DNA of 64,000 nt from Caulobacter sp. Root343 (lineage in GTDB: Bacteria; Pseudomonadota; Alphaproteobacteria; Caulobacterales; Caulobacteraceae): positions 310,899 through 374,898 of the forward strand of contig NZ_LMDF01000007.1 in NCBI RefSeq assembly GCF_001425745.1, in the 5' to 3' direction. Shown here in pieces: positions 1 to 8,971 of the stretch. Each line of letters starts with the position of its first letter. The first letter of the stretch is position 1. A program made the position numbers and the translations under genes. The notes below the pieces were generated by a model. That model was not told the origin of the DNA. It was given only the letters and a program-made list of their open reading frames with translations, and searched no databases.

Positions 1-498
1 ATCATCTCGGCGCGCGGCGCGGCCAAGTCGATCGGCTTCGGCGCCAAGGTGGCCGATCCGGAAGACCGTCGTACGGGCGAGATCCTGCGGAACGTCGAAC
101 CGGACGACCTGCAGCGCTTCGGCCTGATCCCGGAATTCATCGGCCGTCTGCCGGTGGTCGCGACCCTGGAAGACCTCGACGAGGTCGCCCTGGTCAAGAT
201 CCTGACCGAGCCGAAGAACGCCTTCGTCAAGCAGTACCAGCGCCTGTTCGAGATGGAGAACATCGGCCTGACCTTCACGGAGGACGCCCTGCACGGCGTC
301 GCCAAGAAGGCCATCCTTCGCAAGACCGGTGCGCGGGGCCTGCGCTCGATCATGGAAGGCATCCTGCTGGAGACCATGTTCGAGCTGCCCAACTACGAGG
401 GCGTCGAGGAAGTGGTGGTCAATGCCGAGGTCGTCGAAGGCCGGGCTCAGCCGCTGCTGATCTACGCCGAGAAGAAGGGCGGGGCGGCTTCGGCCTAA
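1..498 (+). CDS. clpX: ATP-dependent Clp protease ATP-binding subunit ClpX, C-terminal part
   Basis: This is the 3' part of clpX; the gene enters from the left edge, so about 165 codons are visible. ClpX is the AAA+ unfoldase that feeds substrates to ClpP in the cytoplasm. The visible part begins just before the IGF loop that docks ClpX on ClpP (IGFG, bases 31-42). It then has the conserved [17 protein letters not shown] segment and the sensor-2 helix around [13 protein letters not shown]. The C-terminus, ending [14 protein letters not shown], matches the normal ClpX end. The frame is open from base 1, so the Met at base 49 is internal. lon follows on the same strand after a terminator, giving the clpX-lon protease neighbourhood. 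Confidence 0.97.
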   Translation: MISARGAAKSIGFGAKVADPEDRRTGEILRNVEPDDLQRFGLIPEFIGRLPVVATLEDLDEVALVKILTEPKNAFVKQYQRLFEMENIGLTFTEDALHGVAKKAILRKTGARGLRSIMEGILLETMFELPNYEGVEEVVVNAEVVEGRAQPLLIYAEKKGGAASA

Positions 499-522
499 AC
501 CGCGACTTCACCACGAAAACGG

Positions 523-554
523 GGCGCGCCTTTTGAACGAAGGCGCGCCTTTTT
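523..554 (+). terminator. Rho-independent terminator of clpX
   Basis: A perfect 10-bp stem (GGCGCGCCTT at 523-532 with AAGGCGCGCC at 540-549) has a 7-nt loop and is followed directly by five Ts. It lies 25 bp after the clpX stop. Confidence 0.9.
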
Positions 555-744
555 CGTGGATAAGCCGGTTTCGTAAACCCGCGAGACGACTGGTGAGGCT
601 TCGGCGCCACGCCAAGCGCGAGCGAGTGAAAGGCTTGGAATGCCAGTGTCTTGGATGATCTTGCCTCCCTTGGGCCGGGGAGGGGCATATCCACTTCAGC
701 TTTGCCACACACGCGCGACCTGTCGCCGCTGTTGGGCGAGTACG

Positions 745-775
745 CTTGAACCGTGTTGTAAAACGTCCACATAAA
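745..775 (+). promoter_or_regulatory. Sigma-32-like heat-shock promoter of lon
   Basis: CTTGAA at 745-750 matches the sigma-32 -35 element, and TCCACATAAA starting at 766, 15 bp later, resembles the CCCCATnT -10 element. It lies about 120 bp before the lon ATG. Lon is a classical heat-shock gene, which fits. The assignment is by eye. Confidence 0.55.
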
Positions 776-893
776 TAACGACCATTCGCCCAGTCCCGGG
801 CGGACGGGTCGTTCGACTCAGGCGCATCGTCTGATGTTACGGCGGCCCGCATGGCCGAGCGCCAGTGGCGCTCAGGCCGGGAGTATTGAGCAC

Positions 894-3293
894 ATGTCCG
901 AACTACGTACGCTTCCTGTCTTGCCGCTGCGGGATATCGTTGTGTTCCCGCACATGGTGGTGCCGCTCTTCGTCGGGCGCGACAAGTCCGTGCGCGCCCT
1001 CGAAGAGGTCATGCGCGGCGACAAGCAGATCCTTCTGGTGACCCAGAAGAACTCGGCCGACGATGATCCGGCGCCGGGCGACATCTTCGACGTCGGCGTG
1101 TTGGCCACCGTCCTGCAGCTGTTGAAGCTGCCCGACGGCACCGTGAAGGTGCTGGTCGAGGGCAAGGGCCGCGCCGCGGTCGTGGCCTTCACCGACCAGG
1201 AATCCTACTACGAAGCCCAGATCGGCGAGGTCAGCGAGGACGAAGGCGTCGGCCCCGAGGCCGAAGCTCTGTCGCGCGCCGTCGTCGAGCAATTCGAAAA
1301 CTACGTCAAACTGAACAAGAAGGTGCCGCCGGAGGCCCTGGCGTCGATCCCGCAGATCGCCGAGCCGGGCAAGCTGGCCGACAGCATCGCCGCCCACCTG
1401 TCGGTGAAAATCGGCGACAAGCAGCACCTGCTGGAAATCTTCGACGTCGTGAAGCGCCTGGAAAAGGTCTTCGCCCTGATGGAGGGCGAGATCTCGGTGC
1501 TGCAGGTCGAGAAGAAGATCCGCTCGCGCGTGAAGCGCCAGATGGAGAAGACCCAGCGCGAGTACTATCTGAACGAACAGATGAAGGCGATCCAGCGCGA
1601 GCTGGGCGACCCGGACGACTCGCGCGACGAGCTGATCGACCTCGAAAAGCGCATCAAGAAGACCAAGCTTTCCAAGGAAGCCCGCACCAAGGCCGAGAGC
1701 GAGCTGAAGAAGCTGCGCAACATGAGCCCGATGTCGGCCGAGAGCACCGTTGTCCGCAACTATCTGGACTGGCTGCTGTCGATCCCGTGGGGCAAGGCCA
1801 AGACCAAGAAGATCGACCTGCCGGAAGCCGAGGAGATCCTCGACGCCGACCACTACGGCCTCGACAAGGTCAAGGAACGGATCCTTGAGTACCTGGCCGT
1901 CCAGGCCCGGACCAACTCGCTGAAGGGCCCGATCCTGTGCCTCGTCGGCCCTCCCGGCGTCGGCAAGACGTCCCTGGGCAAGTCGCTGGCCAAGGCGACC
2001 GGTCGCGAGTTCGTGCGCATGAGCCTCGGCGGCGTGCGTGATGAGGCCGAGATCCGCGGTCACCGCCGCACCTACATCGGTTCGATGCCCGGCAAGGTCA
2101 TCCAGTCGATGAAGAAGGCCAAGACGACCAACGCCTTCGTCCTGCTGGACGAGATCGACAAGATGGGCAGCGACTACCGCGGCGACCCCGCCTCGGCCCT
2201 GCTCGAAGTGCTCGATCCGTCCCAGAACTCGACCTTCGGCGACCACTATCTGGAGGTCGACTACGACCTGAGCCAGGTGATGTTCGTCACGACGGCCAAC
2301 AGCCTCAACATGCCCCAGCCGCTGCTGGACCGCATGGAGATCATCCGCATCCCCGGCTACACCGAGGATGAGAAGCTGGAGATCGCCAAGCGGCACATCC
2401 TGCCGAAGCTGTCGAAGGACCATGGCCTGAAGCCGGCCGAGTTCGTCGTCCCGGACAAGGCGATCCGCGACCTGATCCGCTACTACACCCGGGAAGCCGG
2501 CGTGCGGTCGCTGGAGCGGGAACTGGGCGCCCTGGCGCGCAAGACGGTCCGGGACCTGGCCCGCGAGAAGCTGACCACGATCACGATCGACGACGAGCGC
2601 CTGGCCAAGTACGCGGGCGTCAAGAAGTACCGCTACGGCGAGACCGACGAGGTCGACCAGGTCGGCATCGTCACCGGTCTGGCGTGGACGGAGTTCGGCG
2701 GCGACATCCTGACCATCGAAGCCGTGAAGATGCCGGGCAAGGGTCGCATGTCGATCACCGGCAACCTCAAGGAGGTGATGAAGGAGTCGATCTCGGCGGC
2801 CAACAGCTACGTCCGCTCGCGGTCGGTGCAGTTCGGCATCAAGCCGCCGATCTTCGAAAAGACCGACGTGCACATCCACGTGCCGGACGGCGCTACGCCC
2901 AAGGACGGTCCGTCGGCCGGCGCGGCCATGGGTCTGGCCATCGTCTCGGTGCTGACGGGGATCCCGATCCGCAAGGATATCGCCATGACTGGCGAGATCA
3001 CCCTGCGCGGCCGGGTCACCGCCATCGGCGGCCTGAAGGAAAAGCTGCTGGCGGCCCTGCGGTCGGGCGTCAAGACGGTTCTGATCCCGCAGGAAAACGA
3101 GAAGGATCTCGTGGACGTGCCTCAGAGCGTCAAGGTTGGACTGGAAATCATCCCGGTCTCGACCATGGACGAGGTGCTCAAGCACGCCCTCACGGGCCCT
3201 CTGACTCCGGTCGAGTGGAACGAAGCCGAGGAGCCGATTGCTGCGAGTGCGAAGAAAGACGAGGGCGATAGCGACGCCGTATTGACCCACTAG
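894..3293 (+). CDS. lon: ATP-dependent protease Lon
   Basis: Lon is a homohexameric cytoplasmic AAA+ serine protease that degrades misfolded and regulatory proteins; in Caulobacter it turns over DnaA, CcrM and SciP. At 799 residues it has family length. In order it shows the N-terminal substrate-binding domain (from MSELRTLPVLPLRDIVVFPHM), a coiled-coil region, Walker A GPPGVGKT at residues 352-359, Walker B FVLLDEID near 415-422, and a C-terminal protease domain. The catalytic dyad is Ser674 (in KDGPSAGAA) and Lys717 (in GGLKEKLLAA). I chose the ATG at 894, preceded by GGGAG, over the in-frame start at 834 because family homology begins there. A heat-shock-like promoter lies upstream. Confidence 0.98.
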   Translation: MSELRTLPVLPLRDIVVFPHMVVPLFVGRDKSVRALEEVMRGDKQILLVTQKNSADDDPAPGDIFDVGVLATVLQLLKLPDGTVKVLVEGKGRAAVVAFTDQESYYEAQIGEVSEDEGVGPEAEALSRAVVEQFENYVKLNKKVPPEALASIPQIAEPGKLADSIAAHLSVKIGDKQHLLEIFDVVKRLEKVFALMEGEISVLQVEKKIRSRVKRQMEKTQREYYLNEQMKAIQRELGDPDDSRDELIDLEKRIKKTKLSKEARTKAESELKKLRNMSPMSAESTVVRNYLDWLLSIPWGKAKTKKIDLPEAEEILDADHYGLDKVKERILEYLAVQARTNSLKGPILCLVGPPGVGKTSLGKSLAKATGREFVRMSLGGVRDEAEIRGHRRTYIGSMPGKVIQSMKKAKTTNAFVLLDEIDKMGSDYRGDPASALLEVLDPSQNSTFGDHYLEVDYDLSQVMFVTTANSLNMPQPLLDRMEIIRIPGYTEDEKLEIAKRHILPKLSKDHGLKPAEFVVPDKAIRDLIRYYTREAGVRSLERELGALARKTVRDLAREKLTTITIDDERLAKYAGVKKYRYGETDEVDQVGIVTGLAWTEFGGDILTIEAVKMPGKGRMSITGNLKEVMKESISAANSYVRSRSVQFGIKPPIFEKTDVHIHVPDGATPKDGPSAGAAMGLAIVSVLTGIPIRKDIAMTGEITLRGRVTAIGGLKEKLLAALRSGVKTVLIPQENEKDLVDVPQSVKVGLEIIPVSTMDEVLKHALTGPLTPVEWNEAEEPIAASAKKDEGDSDAVLTH

Positions 3294-3297
3294 ACGC

Positions 3298-3341
3298 AAG
3301 TTATCGTTGATAACTTATGCGGCGCGGGAGATTCCCGCGCC
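3298..3341 (+). terminator. Tandem dyads after lon
   Basis: There are two perfect inverted repeats: AAGTTATC/GATAACTT (3298-3316, 3-nt loop) and GGCGCGGGA/TCCCGCGCC (3321-3341, 3-nt loop). The second is a strong GC hairpin suited to ending lon transcripts, but a T tract is only weakly present (GTTT at 3348). The first is AT-rich and could instead be an operator. Confidence 0.5.
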
Positions 3342-3349
3342 GCTCGCGT

Positions 3350-3377
3350 TTGACGAGGCATTTTCAACCGCCATAAT
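3350..3377 (+). promoter_or_regulatory. Housekeeping promoter of hup
   Basis: TTGACG at 3350-3355 and CATAAT at 3372-3377 are separated by 16 bp, close to the sigma-70 consensus. The promoter is about 60 bp before the HU start codon and just after the lon terminator region. Confidence 0.65.
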
Positions 3378-3438
3378 CCCCGCCGAGCGTAGCGCCGTAA
3401 GCACAAGAACGCGTCGCCGCTCAGGCTGGGAGAAAAAC

Positions 3439-3717
3439 ATGACCACAAAAGCCGAACTCGTTACGGCGATCGCCGAAAAGGCGGGCATCAACAAGAACCA
3501 GGCCAAGGACGCTCTGGAAGCCTTTATCGACGCCGTCACCGACTCGTTGAAGTCGGGTCAGGACGTTCGCCTGGTCGGTTTCGGCACGTTCAAGGCCGTG
3601 ACCCGCGCCGCCGGCACCGCCCGCAATCCGCGCACCGGCGAGACGGTGAACCGACCCGCGTCGAAGACCGCGCGCTTCCAGGTTGGCGAAGGCCTGAAGT
3701 CCTCGCTGAACGGCTAA
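3439..3717 (+). CDS. hup: DNA-binding protein HU
   Basis: HU is a small histone-like, dimeric nucleoid protein that bends and compacts DNA. The product is 92 residues, the usual length. It has the N-terminal helical dimerisation region (MTTKAELVTAIAEKAGINKN), the GFGTF signature and the beta-arm RNPRTGETV, whose proline intercalates into DNA. The ATG at 3439 follows GGGAG and gives the canonical N-terminus; the longer frame from 3307 would add an unconserved extension overlapping the promoter. It is a single-gene unit with its own promoter and a strong terminator. Confidence 0.97.
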   Translation: MTTKAELVTAIAEKAGINKNQAKDALEAFIDAVTDSLKSGQDVRLVGFGTFKAVTRAAGTARNPRTGETVNRPASKTARFQVGEGLKSSLNG

Positions 3718-3737
3718 ACAGTTTTCCGCTTAACGGA

Positions 3738-3771
3738 GGCGGGGCGCCAGGGGGCTGGCGCTCCGCCTTTT
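3738..3771 (+). terminator. Rho-independent terminator of hup
   Basis: A 12-bp stem (3738-3749 with 3756-3767, one G-T pair) has a 6-nt loop and is followed by four Ts, 20 bp after the hup stop. Confidence 0.88.
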
Positions 3772-3826
3772 CGTTTTCGCGCTATGCGCGGACGCGCCGG
3801 GCGGTTAGAAGCGCCGGCGATCGAGA

Positions 3827-3901
3827 GGGCAGTTAGCTCAGCGGTAGAGCGTCTCGTTTACACCGAGAGGGTCGGGGGTTCGATCCCCTCACTGCCCACC
3901 A
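3827..3901 (+). tRNA. tRNA-Val (anticodon TAC)
   Basis: This is a full 75-nt cloverleaf with encoded CCA. The acceptor stem is GGGCAGT/ACTGCCC. The anticodon stem TCTCG/CGAGA encloses the loop TTTACAC, with anticodon TAC at 3859-3861. The T-loop is GGTTCGATCCC. It reads valine GUA-type codons. Confidence 0.97.
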
Positions 3902-3993
3902 TCCTCCTCCAGATCTGTGACCCCAGCCTCCGCGGCCCACGCCGCGGGTCGATGGCTCATGCTCACGCTTCCCATTGCGGGCTGCTACCAAAG

Positions 3994-4012
3994 TGATATC
4001 ATTTCGGTATCA
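3994..4012 (+). promoter_or_regulatory. Candidate operator before the SPFH gene
   Basis: TGATATCA (3994-4001) is a perfect 8-bp palindrome. A second related half, GGTATCA (4006-4012), repeats GATATCA (3995-4001) at an 11-bp period, about one helical turn. It ends 16 bp before the SPFH start codon. A ribbon-helix-helix protein is encoded immediately after the SPFH gene and is a natural candidate binder. That link is inference. Confidence 0.4.
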
Positions 4013-4028
4013 ACGCTGGAGGAGCGTC

Positions 4029-4919
4029 ATGCCCGAGACTCGCACCATCAACCCGACGACGGAGCGGCCGCACGGCGGCATGGGCGGCGGCCTGCCGCTG
4101 CTCGCGCTTCCGGTCCTGCTGGCCGCCGGGATCTGGGCCTTCATCCAGGCTCGAGATGACGGCGCGGTCTATGCAGGTTTGGGCGCTCTGCTGGTCTTCC
4201 TGTTCGCCATGGTTTCGTGCGGCTTCTATTCGCTGCAACCAAACGAGGCCTATGTCATCACGCTGTTCGGGACCTATGTCGGCACCGATCGCCGTACGGG
4301 GCTGCGCTGGATCCTGCCCTGGTACGGTCGCAAGAAGATCAGCTTGCGGGTCCGCAACGTCACCAGTGAGATGCTGAAGGTGAACGACAAGCGCGGCAAC
4401 CCGATCGAGATCGCCGCCAACATCGTCTGGCGGGTCCAGGATTCGGCCCAGGCCCTGTTCGACGTCGACGACTATATCGCCTTCGTGAACATCCAGATCG
4501 AGACCGGCCTGCGGGAAGTCGCCTCGCACTATGCCTATGACCACGCGGAGGAGGGCGAACCCACTCTGCGCGCCCACGCCGAAGAGGTCGGCGATCGCCT
4601 GCAGAAGGACCTGCAGCAGCGCATCGCGGTGGCTGGCGTCGCCATCGACGAGGCCCATCTGATGCACCTGGCCTATGCTCCCGAGATCGCCGGCTCGATG
4701 CTGAAGCGCCAGCAGGCCGAGGCGGTGCTGGCCGCGCGCCGCACGATCGTGGCCGGCGCCGTCGATATGGTCGAGAGCGCTCTCAGCCAGCTCAGCGAGC
4801 GAGGCGTTGTCACGCTCGATGACGACCGCCGGGCCTCGATGGTGTCCAATCTTCTGGTGGTGCTGTGCGCGGACCGCGAGGCCCAGCCCGTGGTCAACAC
4901 CGGCACCCTGTACGGCTGA
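4029..4919 (+). CDS. SPFH/band-7 (stomatin/prohibitin-like) membrane protein
   Basis: The 296-residue protein has two N-terminal membrane segments (about residues 21-40 and 47-68). An SPFH/band-7 domain follows, starting at about [18 protein letters not shown] and running through the [10 protein letters not shown] region. The C-terminal helical part contains [20 protein letters not shown], typical of the family. SPFH proteins form membrane-bound oligomers that organise microdomains or control proteases; the target here is unknown. The ATG at 4029 follows GGAGGAG at good spacing; the in-frame upstream start at 3975 runs across the operator-like repeat. The next gene begins 1 bp after the stop, so the two are co-transcribed. 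Confidence 0.9.
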   Translation: MPETRTINPTTERPHGGMGGGLPLLALPVLLAAGIWAFIQARDDGAVYAGLGALLVFLFAMVSCGFYSLQPNEAYVITLFGTYVGTDRRTGLRWILPWYGRKKISLRVRNVTSEMLKVNDKRGNPIEIAANIVWRVQDSAQALFDVDDYIAFVNIQIETGLREVASHYAYDHAEEGEPTLRAHAEEVGDRLQKDLQQRIAVAGVAIDEAHLMHLAYAPEIAGSMLKRQQAEAVLAARRTIVAGAVDMVESALSQLSERGVVTLDDDRRASMVSNLLVVLCADREAQPVVNTGTLYG

Positions 4920-4920
4920 C

Positions 4921-5121
4921 GTGGCGGGCGATCCGAGCGACGCCAAGGGCGGACGCCGTGCATTCCTGATGCGCGTTCGCCCGGAGGTGCTGGCCGCCGT
5001 CGAACGGCTGGCCGGCGCGGAGTTGCGTAGCGTGAATGCGCAAGTCGAGGTATTGCTACGCGAGGCCTTGGGCCGGCGCGGCGTGACGCTGAAATCGTCC
5101 GGAAACGGCGAGGAACCGTGA
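4921..5121 (+). CDS. Small Arc/ribbon-helix-helix DNA-binding protein
   Basis: The 66-residue protein starts at a GTG placed 1 bp after the SPFH stop. It carries a ribbon-helix-helix pattern: a short strand (AFLMRVRP), helix one ([16 protein letters not shown]) and helix two ([17 protein letters not shown]). Proteins of this type are often annotated as Arc- or HicB-like antitoxins, but no toxin gene lies next to it. Its partner is the SPFH gene. It probably binds DNA as a dimer and may repress its own operon through the TGATATCA repeats upstream; that is inference. The function beyond the fold is unknown. Confidence 0.75.
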   Translation: MAGDPSDAKGGRRAFLMRVRPEVLAAVERLAGAELRSVNAQVEVLLREALGRRGVTLKSSGNGEEP

Positions 5122-5187
5122 GCGTCGCAAAAGCTTTATCGTTCCGGGGCCGAATGGGGTGGCCTGGAGTATCGATGAGGAATCGGC

Positions 5188-6399
5188 GTGACGGACACGA
5201 GATCGGACCGGCCACTTGGCCTGCGTGGTTTTTCTCGCGAGATCGATCCGCCGACTGACGACACCGTACGCCTCGTCGACACGACCATGCTGTACGCTCC
5301 GCGCAGTGGTGGGGTGCGCCGCTATCTGTCTTCCAAACGCGCCTGGCTGTCGGCCAACCGCCCGGACGTCCGTCACACGCTGGTGGTGCCGGGCGCGCGC
5401 GATTCATACGACGGGCGAGGGCGGGTCTCGATCTATGCCGCGCCACTGCCGTTCGGGGCCGGCTATCGCTGGCCCGTGGTCAAGCAGGCGTGGATGGAAC
5501 GGCTGATCCGCCAGCGGCCTGACGTCATCGAGGCTGGCGATCCCTACACGCCGGGTCTGGCCGCCCTCCGCGCCGGCGACGCCCTGGGCGTGCCGGTCGT
5601 CGGGTTCTGCCACACCGATCTCGGCGCCCTGGCGGCGCTACATATCGGCGAATGGGCCGAGAAGCCGGTCCAGAAGCGCTGGGCGGCGATCTATCGCCAG
5701 TTTGACCAGGCGGTGGCGCCCAGCCGTTTCATCGCCGGCCGCTTGATCGAGGCGGGTGTCCACAACGCCATCGGCCTGCCGCTGGGCGTCGACACCGAGC
5801 TGTTTCATCCCTCCCGCGCCGATCGGGACGCCCTGCGGCGACGGCTTGGCGTTTCACCGGGCGAGCGCCTGCTGGTCTTCGCCGGCCGGCCGGCGCGCGA
5901 GAAGCGGCTGGAGGTGCTGGTCGCGGCGGTCGAGCGGCTGGGCGCGCCGTACAAGCTGCTGTTTGTTGGGGCTGGTGGCGGAGCGCCGGTCAGCGACCGA
6001 GCGATCTGCCTGGACTATGTCCGCGATCCGGCCGAGCTGGCCGCAGTGCTGGCGAGCTGTGACGCCTTCGTCCACGCCAACGACAACGAGCCGTTCGGCC
6101 TGATCGTACTGGAAGCCATGGCCTGTGGCCTGCCCGTGGTCGGCGTCGCCGCCGGCGGCGTGGCCGAATCCGTCGACGAAGAGGTCGGACAGCTGGCCAC
6201 GGAATCGGAACCGGCCGCCTTCGCCGAGGCGATCGAGGCCCTGTTCGCCCGCGACATCGCCGCGGTCGGCGCGGCGGCCCGGCGTCGCGCGGTCGAGCGG
6301 CACGGCTGGGACGCCGTCTTCGGCCAGCTTTGCGCGATCTACGGGGCCTTAAGCGGCCACCGGGCGTTCGGCGGCCAGCCGCAGCTTCGCGACCACTAG
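5188..6399 (+). CDS. Glycosyltransferase family 4 (GT-B) protein
   Basis: The 403-residue product has a GT-B layout. The N-terminal half contains the acceptor-side [15 protein letters not shown] segment. The C-terminal half carries the GT4 donor-binding signature [19 protein letters not shown], in which the E-x7-E pair contacts the sugar nucleotide. It probably transfers a hexose to a lipid or polysaccharide in the cytoplasm; donor and acceptor cannot be told. It starts at GTG 5188 behind GATGAGGAA. It stands alone, 66 bp after the RHH gene, and its stop overlaps the convergent oxidoreductase stop by 4 bp (CTAG). Confidence 0.88.
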   Translation: MTDTRSDRPLGLRGFSREIDPPTDDTVRLVDTTMLYAPRSGGVRRYLSSKRAWLSANRPDVRHTLVVPGARDSYDGRGRVSIYAAPLPFGAGYRWPVVKQAWMERLIRQRPDVIEAGDPYTPGLAALRAGDALGVPVVGFCHTDLGALAALHIGEWAEKPVQKRWAAIYRQFDQAVAPSRFIAGRLIEAGVHNAIGLPLGVDTELFHPSRADRDALRRRLGVSPGERLLVFAGRPAREKRLEVLVAAVERLGAPYKLLFVGAGGGAPVSDRAICLDYVRDPAELAAVLASCDAFVHANDNEPFGLIVLEAMACGLPVVGVAAGGVAESVDEEVGQLATESEPAAFAEAIEALFARDIAAVGAAARRRAVERHGWDAVFGQLCAIYGALSGHRAFGGQPQLRDH

Positions 6400-7391
6400 G
6401 CTCGCAGGCTGGCCAAGATCTCGTAGCTGCGCTTGCGCGCGCCGTGGTCGTAGATCTGGGACGCGGCCATCAGCTCGTCGGCCCTGGTCATCTCCAGCAC
6501 CTGATCGATCTTGCGCCGAACCGTCTCGGGCGAACCGATGGCCGCGTATTGGAAGGTGTGGTCCAGGCCCGCCAGCTCGGCAGGGGAGGCGTGCTCGCGG
6601 ATATCGTCGACCGGCGGCGGCAACAGGCCCGGACGGCCGCGCCGCAGCGCTAGGAACTGCTGCTGGGTCGAGGTCGAGAGGCGCGTCGCCTCAGCGTCGG
6701 TATCGGCAGCGCATACGCCGATGCAGACCATGGCGTAGGGCTTGTCCAGCGTCTCCGACGGCTTGAAGTGGCGGCGATAGAGGAGGAGGGCGTCCAGCAG
6801 CGAGTCGGGCGCGAAGTGGGCGGCGAAGGCGAAGGGCAGCCCCAACGCGGCGGCCAGCTGCGCGCTCCAGGTCGAGGAGCCGAGCAGCCAGATCGGCACG
6901 TCCTGGCCTTCGCCCGGCACGGCGCGGACGTTCTGGTCCGGCTCGGCCGGCTTGAACCAGTGCTGCAGCTCGACGACGTCCTGGGCGAACGAATCGACGG
7001 CGCCCGCGTAGCGGCGCAGCGCCCGCATGGTCGCCTGGTCCGTGCCCGGCGCGCGGCCCAGGCCCAGGTCGATGCGGCCGGGATATAGGGCGGCCAAGGT
7101 GCCGAACTGCTCGGCCACCATCAACGGCGCGTGGTTGGGCAGCATGACGCCGCCCGAACCGACCCGAATCGTCGAGGTGCCGCCGGCCACATGACCGATC
7201 ACCACGGCCGTCGCGGCGCTGGCGATGCCCGGCATGTTGTGATGCTCGGCCAGCCAGTAGCGGTGGAAGCCGAGGGTTTCGGCGTGGCGCGCCAAGTCCA
7301 GGCTGTTGTGGAGAGCCTGGCCGACCGGCGTCCCTTGCGGAACAGGCGCGAGATCCAGAACGGAGAACGGGGGGTAAGCGGGACGGGTCAT
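6396..7391 (-). CDS. LLM-class flavin-dependent (luciferase-like) oxidoreductase
   Basis: The 331-residue protein belongs to the bacterial luciferase-like TIM-barrel family that uses reduced FMN or F420. Supporting segments are [18 protein letters not shown] near the start, [18 protein letters not shown], the [20 protein letters not shown] strand and [13 protein letters not shown]. These are the hallmarks of the MsnO8/YhbW-like group 1 subfamily. The substrate is unknown. It is transcribed towards the glycosyltransferase, and the two stop codons share a CTAG. Two tRNA-Asp genes follow upstream on the same strand. No operon partner is visible. Confidence 0.9.
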   Translation of the reverse strand: MTRPAYPPFSVLDLAPVPQGTPVGQALHNSLDLARHAETLGFHRYWLAEHHNMPGIASAATAVVIGHVAGGTSTIRVGSGGVMLPNHAPLMVAEQFGTLAALYPGRIDLGLGRAPGTDQATMRALRRYAGAVDSFAQDVVELQHWFKPAEPDQNVRAVPGEGQDVPIWLLGSSTWSAQLAAALGLPFAFAAHFAPDSLLDALLLYRRHFKPSETLDKPYAMVCIGVCAADTDAEATRLSTSTQQQFLALRRGRPGLLPPPVDDIREHASPAELAGLDHTFQYAAIGSPETVRRKIDQVLEMTRADELMAASQIYDHGARKRSYEILASLRA

Positions 7392-7488
7392 GTCCGCTAC
7401 ATGGCGTGCGCTATCGGCAACTCAAGTCTTCAGCAACATAGAGCGTTGCCGAAACCATTCTCGATATGAGGAAGAAACCACCGGACGG

Positions 7489-7565
<77 letters not shown>

Positions 7566-7631
7566 GTCGTGCGCCTGGGCGCGACGGTCGTCCGTAGACC
7601 GAGAGGGGGAAGCTTACCACCTTTGAAGGGG

Positions 7632-7708
<77 letters not shown>

Positions 7709-8021
7709 ATATCCCTTCGCCGAAGCGAAAGTGCGACCCGCCGATCGGCGAGGGGCGTCTGATATGTCGGGTGAAGACTCGTGTCAACGGGCATCTCGAA
7801 GAAGCAGCGAATAGCCTGTTCCGCATGGGTGGTTTCGATCTCGCCGGACCAAATGCGAGCGGCGGGCTGGTCCCGCCGAGCCGAGGTTTCATCGTTCGCT
7901 CAAGATAGATCGACGTTCTCGGGAACAGGTCCAGTTGCGATCGTTTCTCAATGTGTTCCGGGGTGTTTGAAGCGGCTGCGACAGTGGGCTACAACCCGCT
8001 CGATTCAAGCCAAGGGCTGTC
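7709..8021. other. Divergent region between tRNA-Asp and nuoA
   Basis: These 313 bp hold no credible gene. They contain the nuo promoter (7967-7995) and, on the other strand, presumably the promoter of the tRNA-Asp pair, which I could not place. An open frame that starts at 7781 overlaps nuoA out of frame and is rejected. Confidence 0.6.
7967..7995 (+). promoter_or_regulatory. Caulobacter-type sigma-73 promoter of the nuo operon
   Basis: TTGAAGC (7967-7973) and GCTACAAC (7988-7995) are separated by 14 bp. This fits the Caulobacter housekeeping consensus TTGaCgS-N10-14-GCtANAWC, with a perfect -10. The nuoA ATG follows 27 bp downstream. Confidence 0.7.
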
Positions 8022-8399
8022 ATGACCGCCTTCCTTCTCCAATACCTGCCGATCGTGATCTTCCTAGGGATCGCGGCGGCCATCGGCATCGTCTTCATCC
8101 TCGCTGCGGCCGTGTTCGCGCCGAAGGCGCCGGACCCTGAAAAGCTGTCCGCGTACGAATGCGGCTTCAACGCCTTCGACGACGCGCGCATGAAGTTCGA
8201 CGTTCGGTTCTATCTGGTGTCGATCCTCTTCATCATCTTCGACCTGGAAGTGGCGTTCCTGTTCCCTTGGGCGGTCACGCTGATGAAGCTGCCGCACGAC
8301 GTGGCCCAGTTCGCCTTCTGGTCGATGATGACCTTCCTCGGCGTCCTGACCGTCGGCTTTGTCTATGAATGGAAGAAGGGCGCCCTCGAATGGGAGTGA
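8022..8399 (+). CDS. nuoA: NADH-quinone oxidoreductase subunit A
   Basis: NuoA is a small membrane-arm subunit of complex I at the junction with the quinone site. The 125-residue product has three predicted membrane segments (about residues 8-30, 65-85 and 95-115). The conserved loop motif [20 protein letters not shown] lies between the first two, and [12 protein letters not shown] is typical of the family. It is the first gene of the operon, 27 bp after a strong promoter. It overlaps nuoB by 10 bp. Confidence 0.97.
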   Translation: MTAFLLQYLPIVIFLGIAAAIGIVFILAAAVFAPKAPDPEKLSAYECGFNAFDDARMKFDVRFYLVSILFIIFDLEVAFLFPWAVTLMKLPHDVAQFAFWSMMTFLGVLTVGFVYEWKKGALEWE

Positions 8400-8971
8400 T
8401 CGTTCCCGCCAACGCCTCGTCGACGCCGGCGCTTTCGGCCGGCCGTTCGACGGTGGAGGGCTATGACCCCAAGATGCACGACCCGTTCTTCGACGGCGTC
8501 TCGCAACAGCTGGCCGACAAAGGCTTCATCACCGCCGCCGCCGACGACCTGATCACCTGGGCCCGCACCGGCAGCTTGATGTGGATGACGTTCGGCCTGG
8601 CGTGCTGCGCCGTCGAGATGATGCACTCGGCCATGCCGCGCTATGACCTGGAGCGCTATGGCTTCGCGCCGCGGGCCAGCCCGCGCCAGTCGGACGTGAT
8701 GATCGTCGCCGGCACCCTGACCAACAAGATGGCTCCGGCCCTGCGCAAGGTCTACGACCAGATGCCGGAGCCCCGCTACGTCATCTCGATGGGCAGCTGC
8801 GCCAACGGTGGCGGCTACTACTATTACAGCTATAGCGTCGTGCGCGGCTGCGACCGCGTCGTGCCGGTCGACATCTACGTGCCGGGCTGTCCGCCCACGG
8901 CCGAGGCGCTGGTCTACGGCGTGCTGCAGCTGCAGAAGAAGATCCGTCGCACGGGGACGATCGAGCGATGA
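8390..8971 (+). CDS. nuoB: NADH-quinone oxidoreductase subunit B
   Basis: NuoB carries cluster N2, the last 4Fe-4S centre before ubiquinone. The 193-residue product has the N2 ligands: the unusual adjacent cysteines in [12 protein letters not shown], the cysteine in [10 protein letters not shown] and the one in VPGCPP. The ATG at 8390 lies inside the end of nuoA and gives [11 protein letters not shown]; an in-frame start at 8369 lies deeper in nuoA and is less likely. The stop overlaps the nuoC start (ATGA), suggesting translational coupling. Confidence 0.97.
   Translation: MGVIVPANASSTPALSAGRSTVEGYDPKMHDPFFDGVSQQLADKGFITAAADDLITWARTGSLMWMTFGLACCAVEMMHSAMPRYDLERYGFAPRASPRQSDVMIVAGTLTNKMAPALRKVYDQMPEPRYVISMGSCANGGGYYYYSYSVVRGCDRVVPVDIYVPGCPPTAEALVYGVLQLQKKIRRTGTIER

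Larger units (their letters stand above)
499..893. other. clpX-lon intergenic region
   Basis: These 395 bp hold the clpX terminator (523-554) and a heat-shock-like promoter for lon (745-775). I see no credible gene between them. Short open frames here lack a ribosome binding site and recognisable protein. Confidence 0.7.

Noticed and set aside
834-893. N-terminal extension of Lon
   Set aside because: The 20 residues before MSELRT lack similarity, and a ribosome site (GGGAG) favours ATG 894.
903-3299. 798-codon open frame antisense to lon
   Set aside because: GC-rich codon bias in lon leaves the opposite strand open. The translation is rich in Arg, Asp, Leu and His with no recognisable domain, while the plus strand is clearly Lon.
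4921-5121. Toxin-antitoxin system
   Set aside because: The RHH protein is antitoxin-like, but there is no toxin-sized partner; the linked gene is an SPFH membrane protein.
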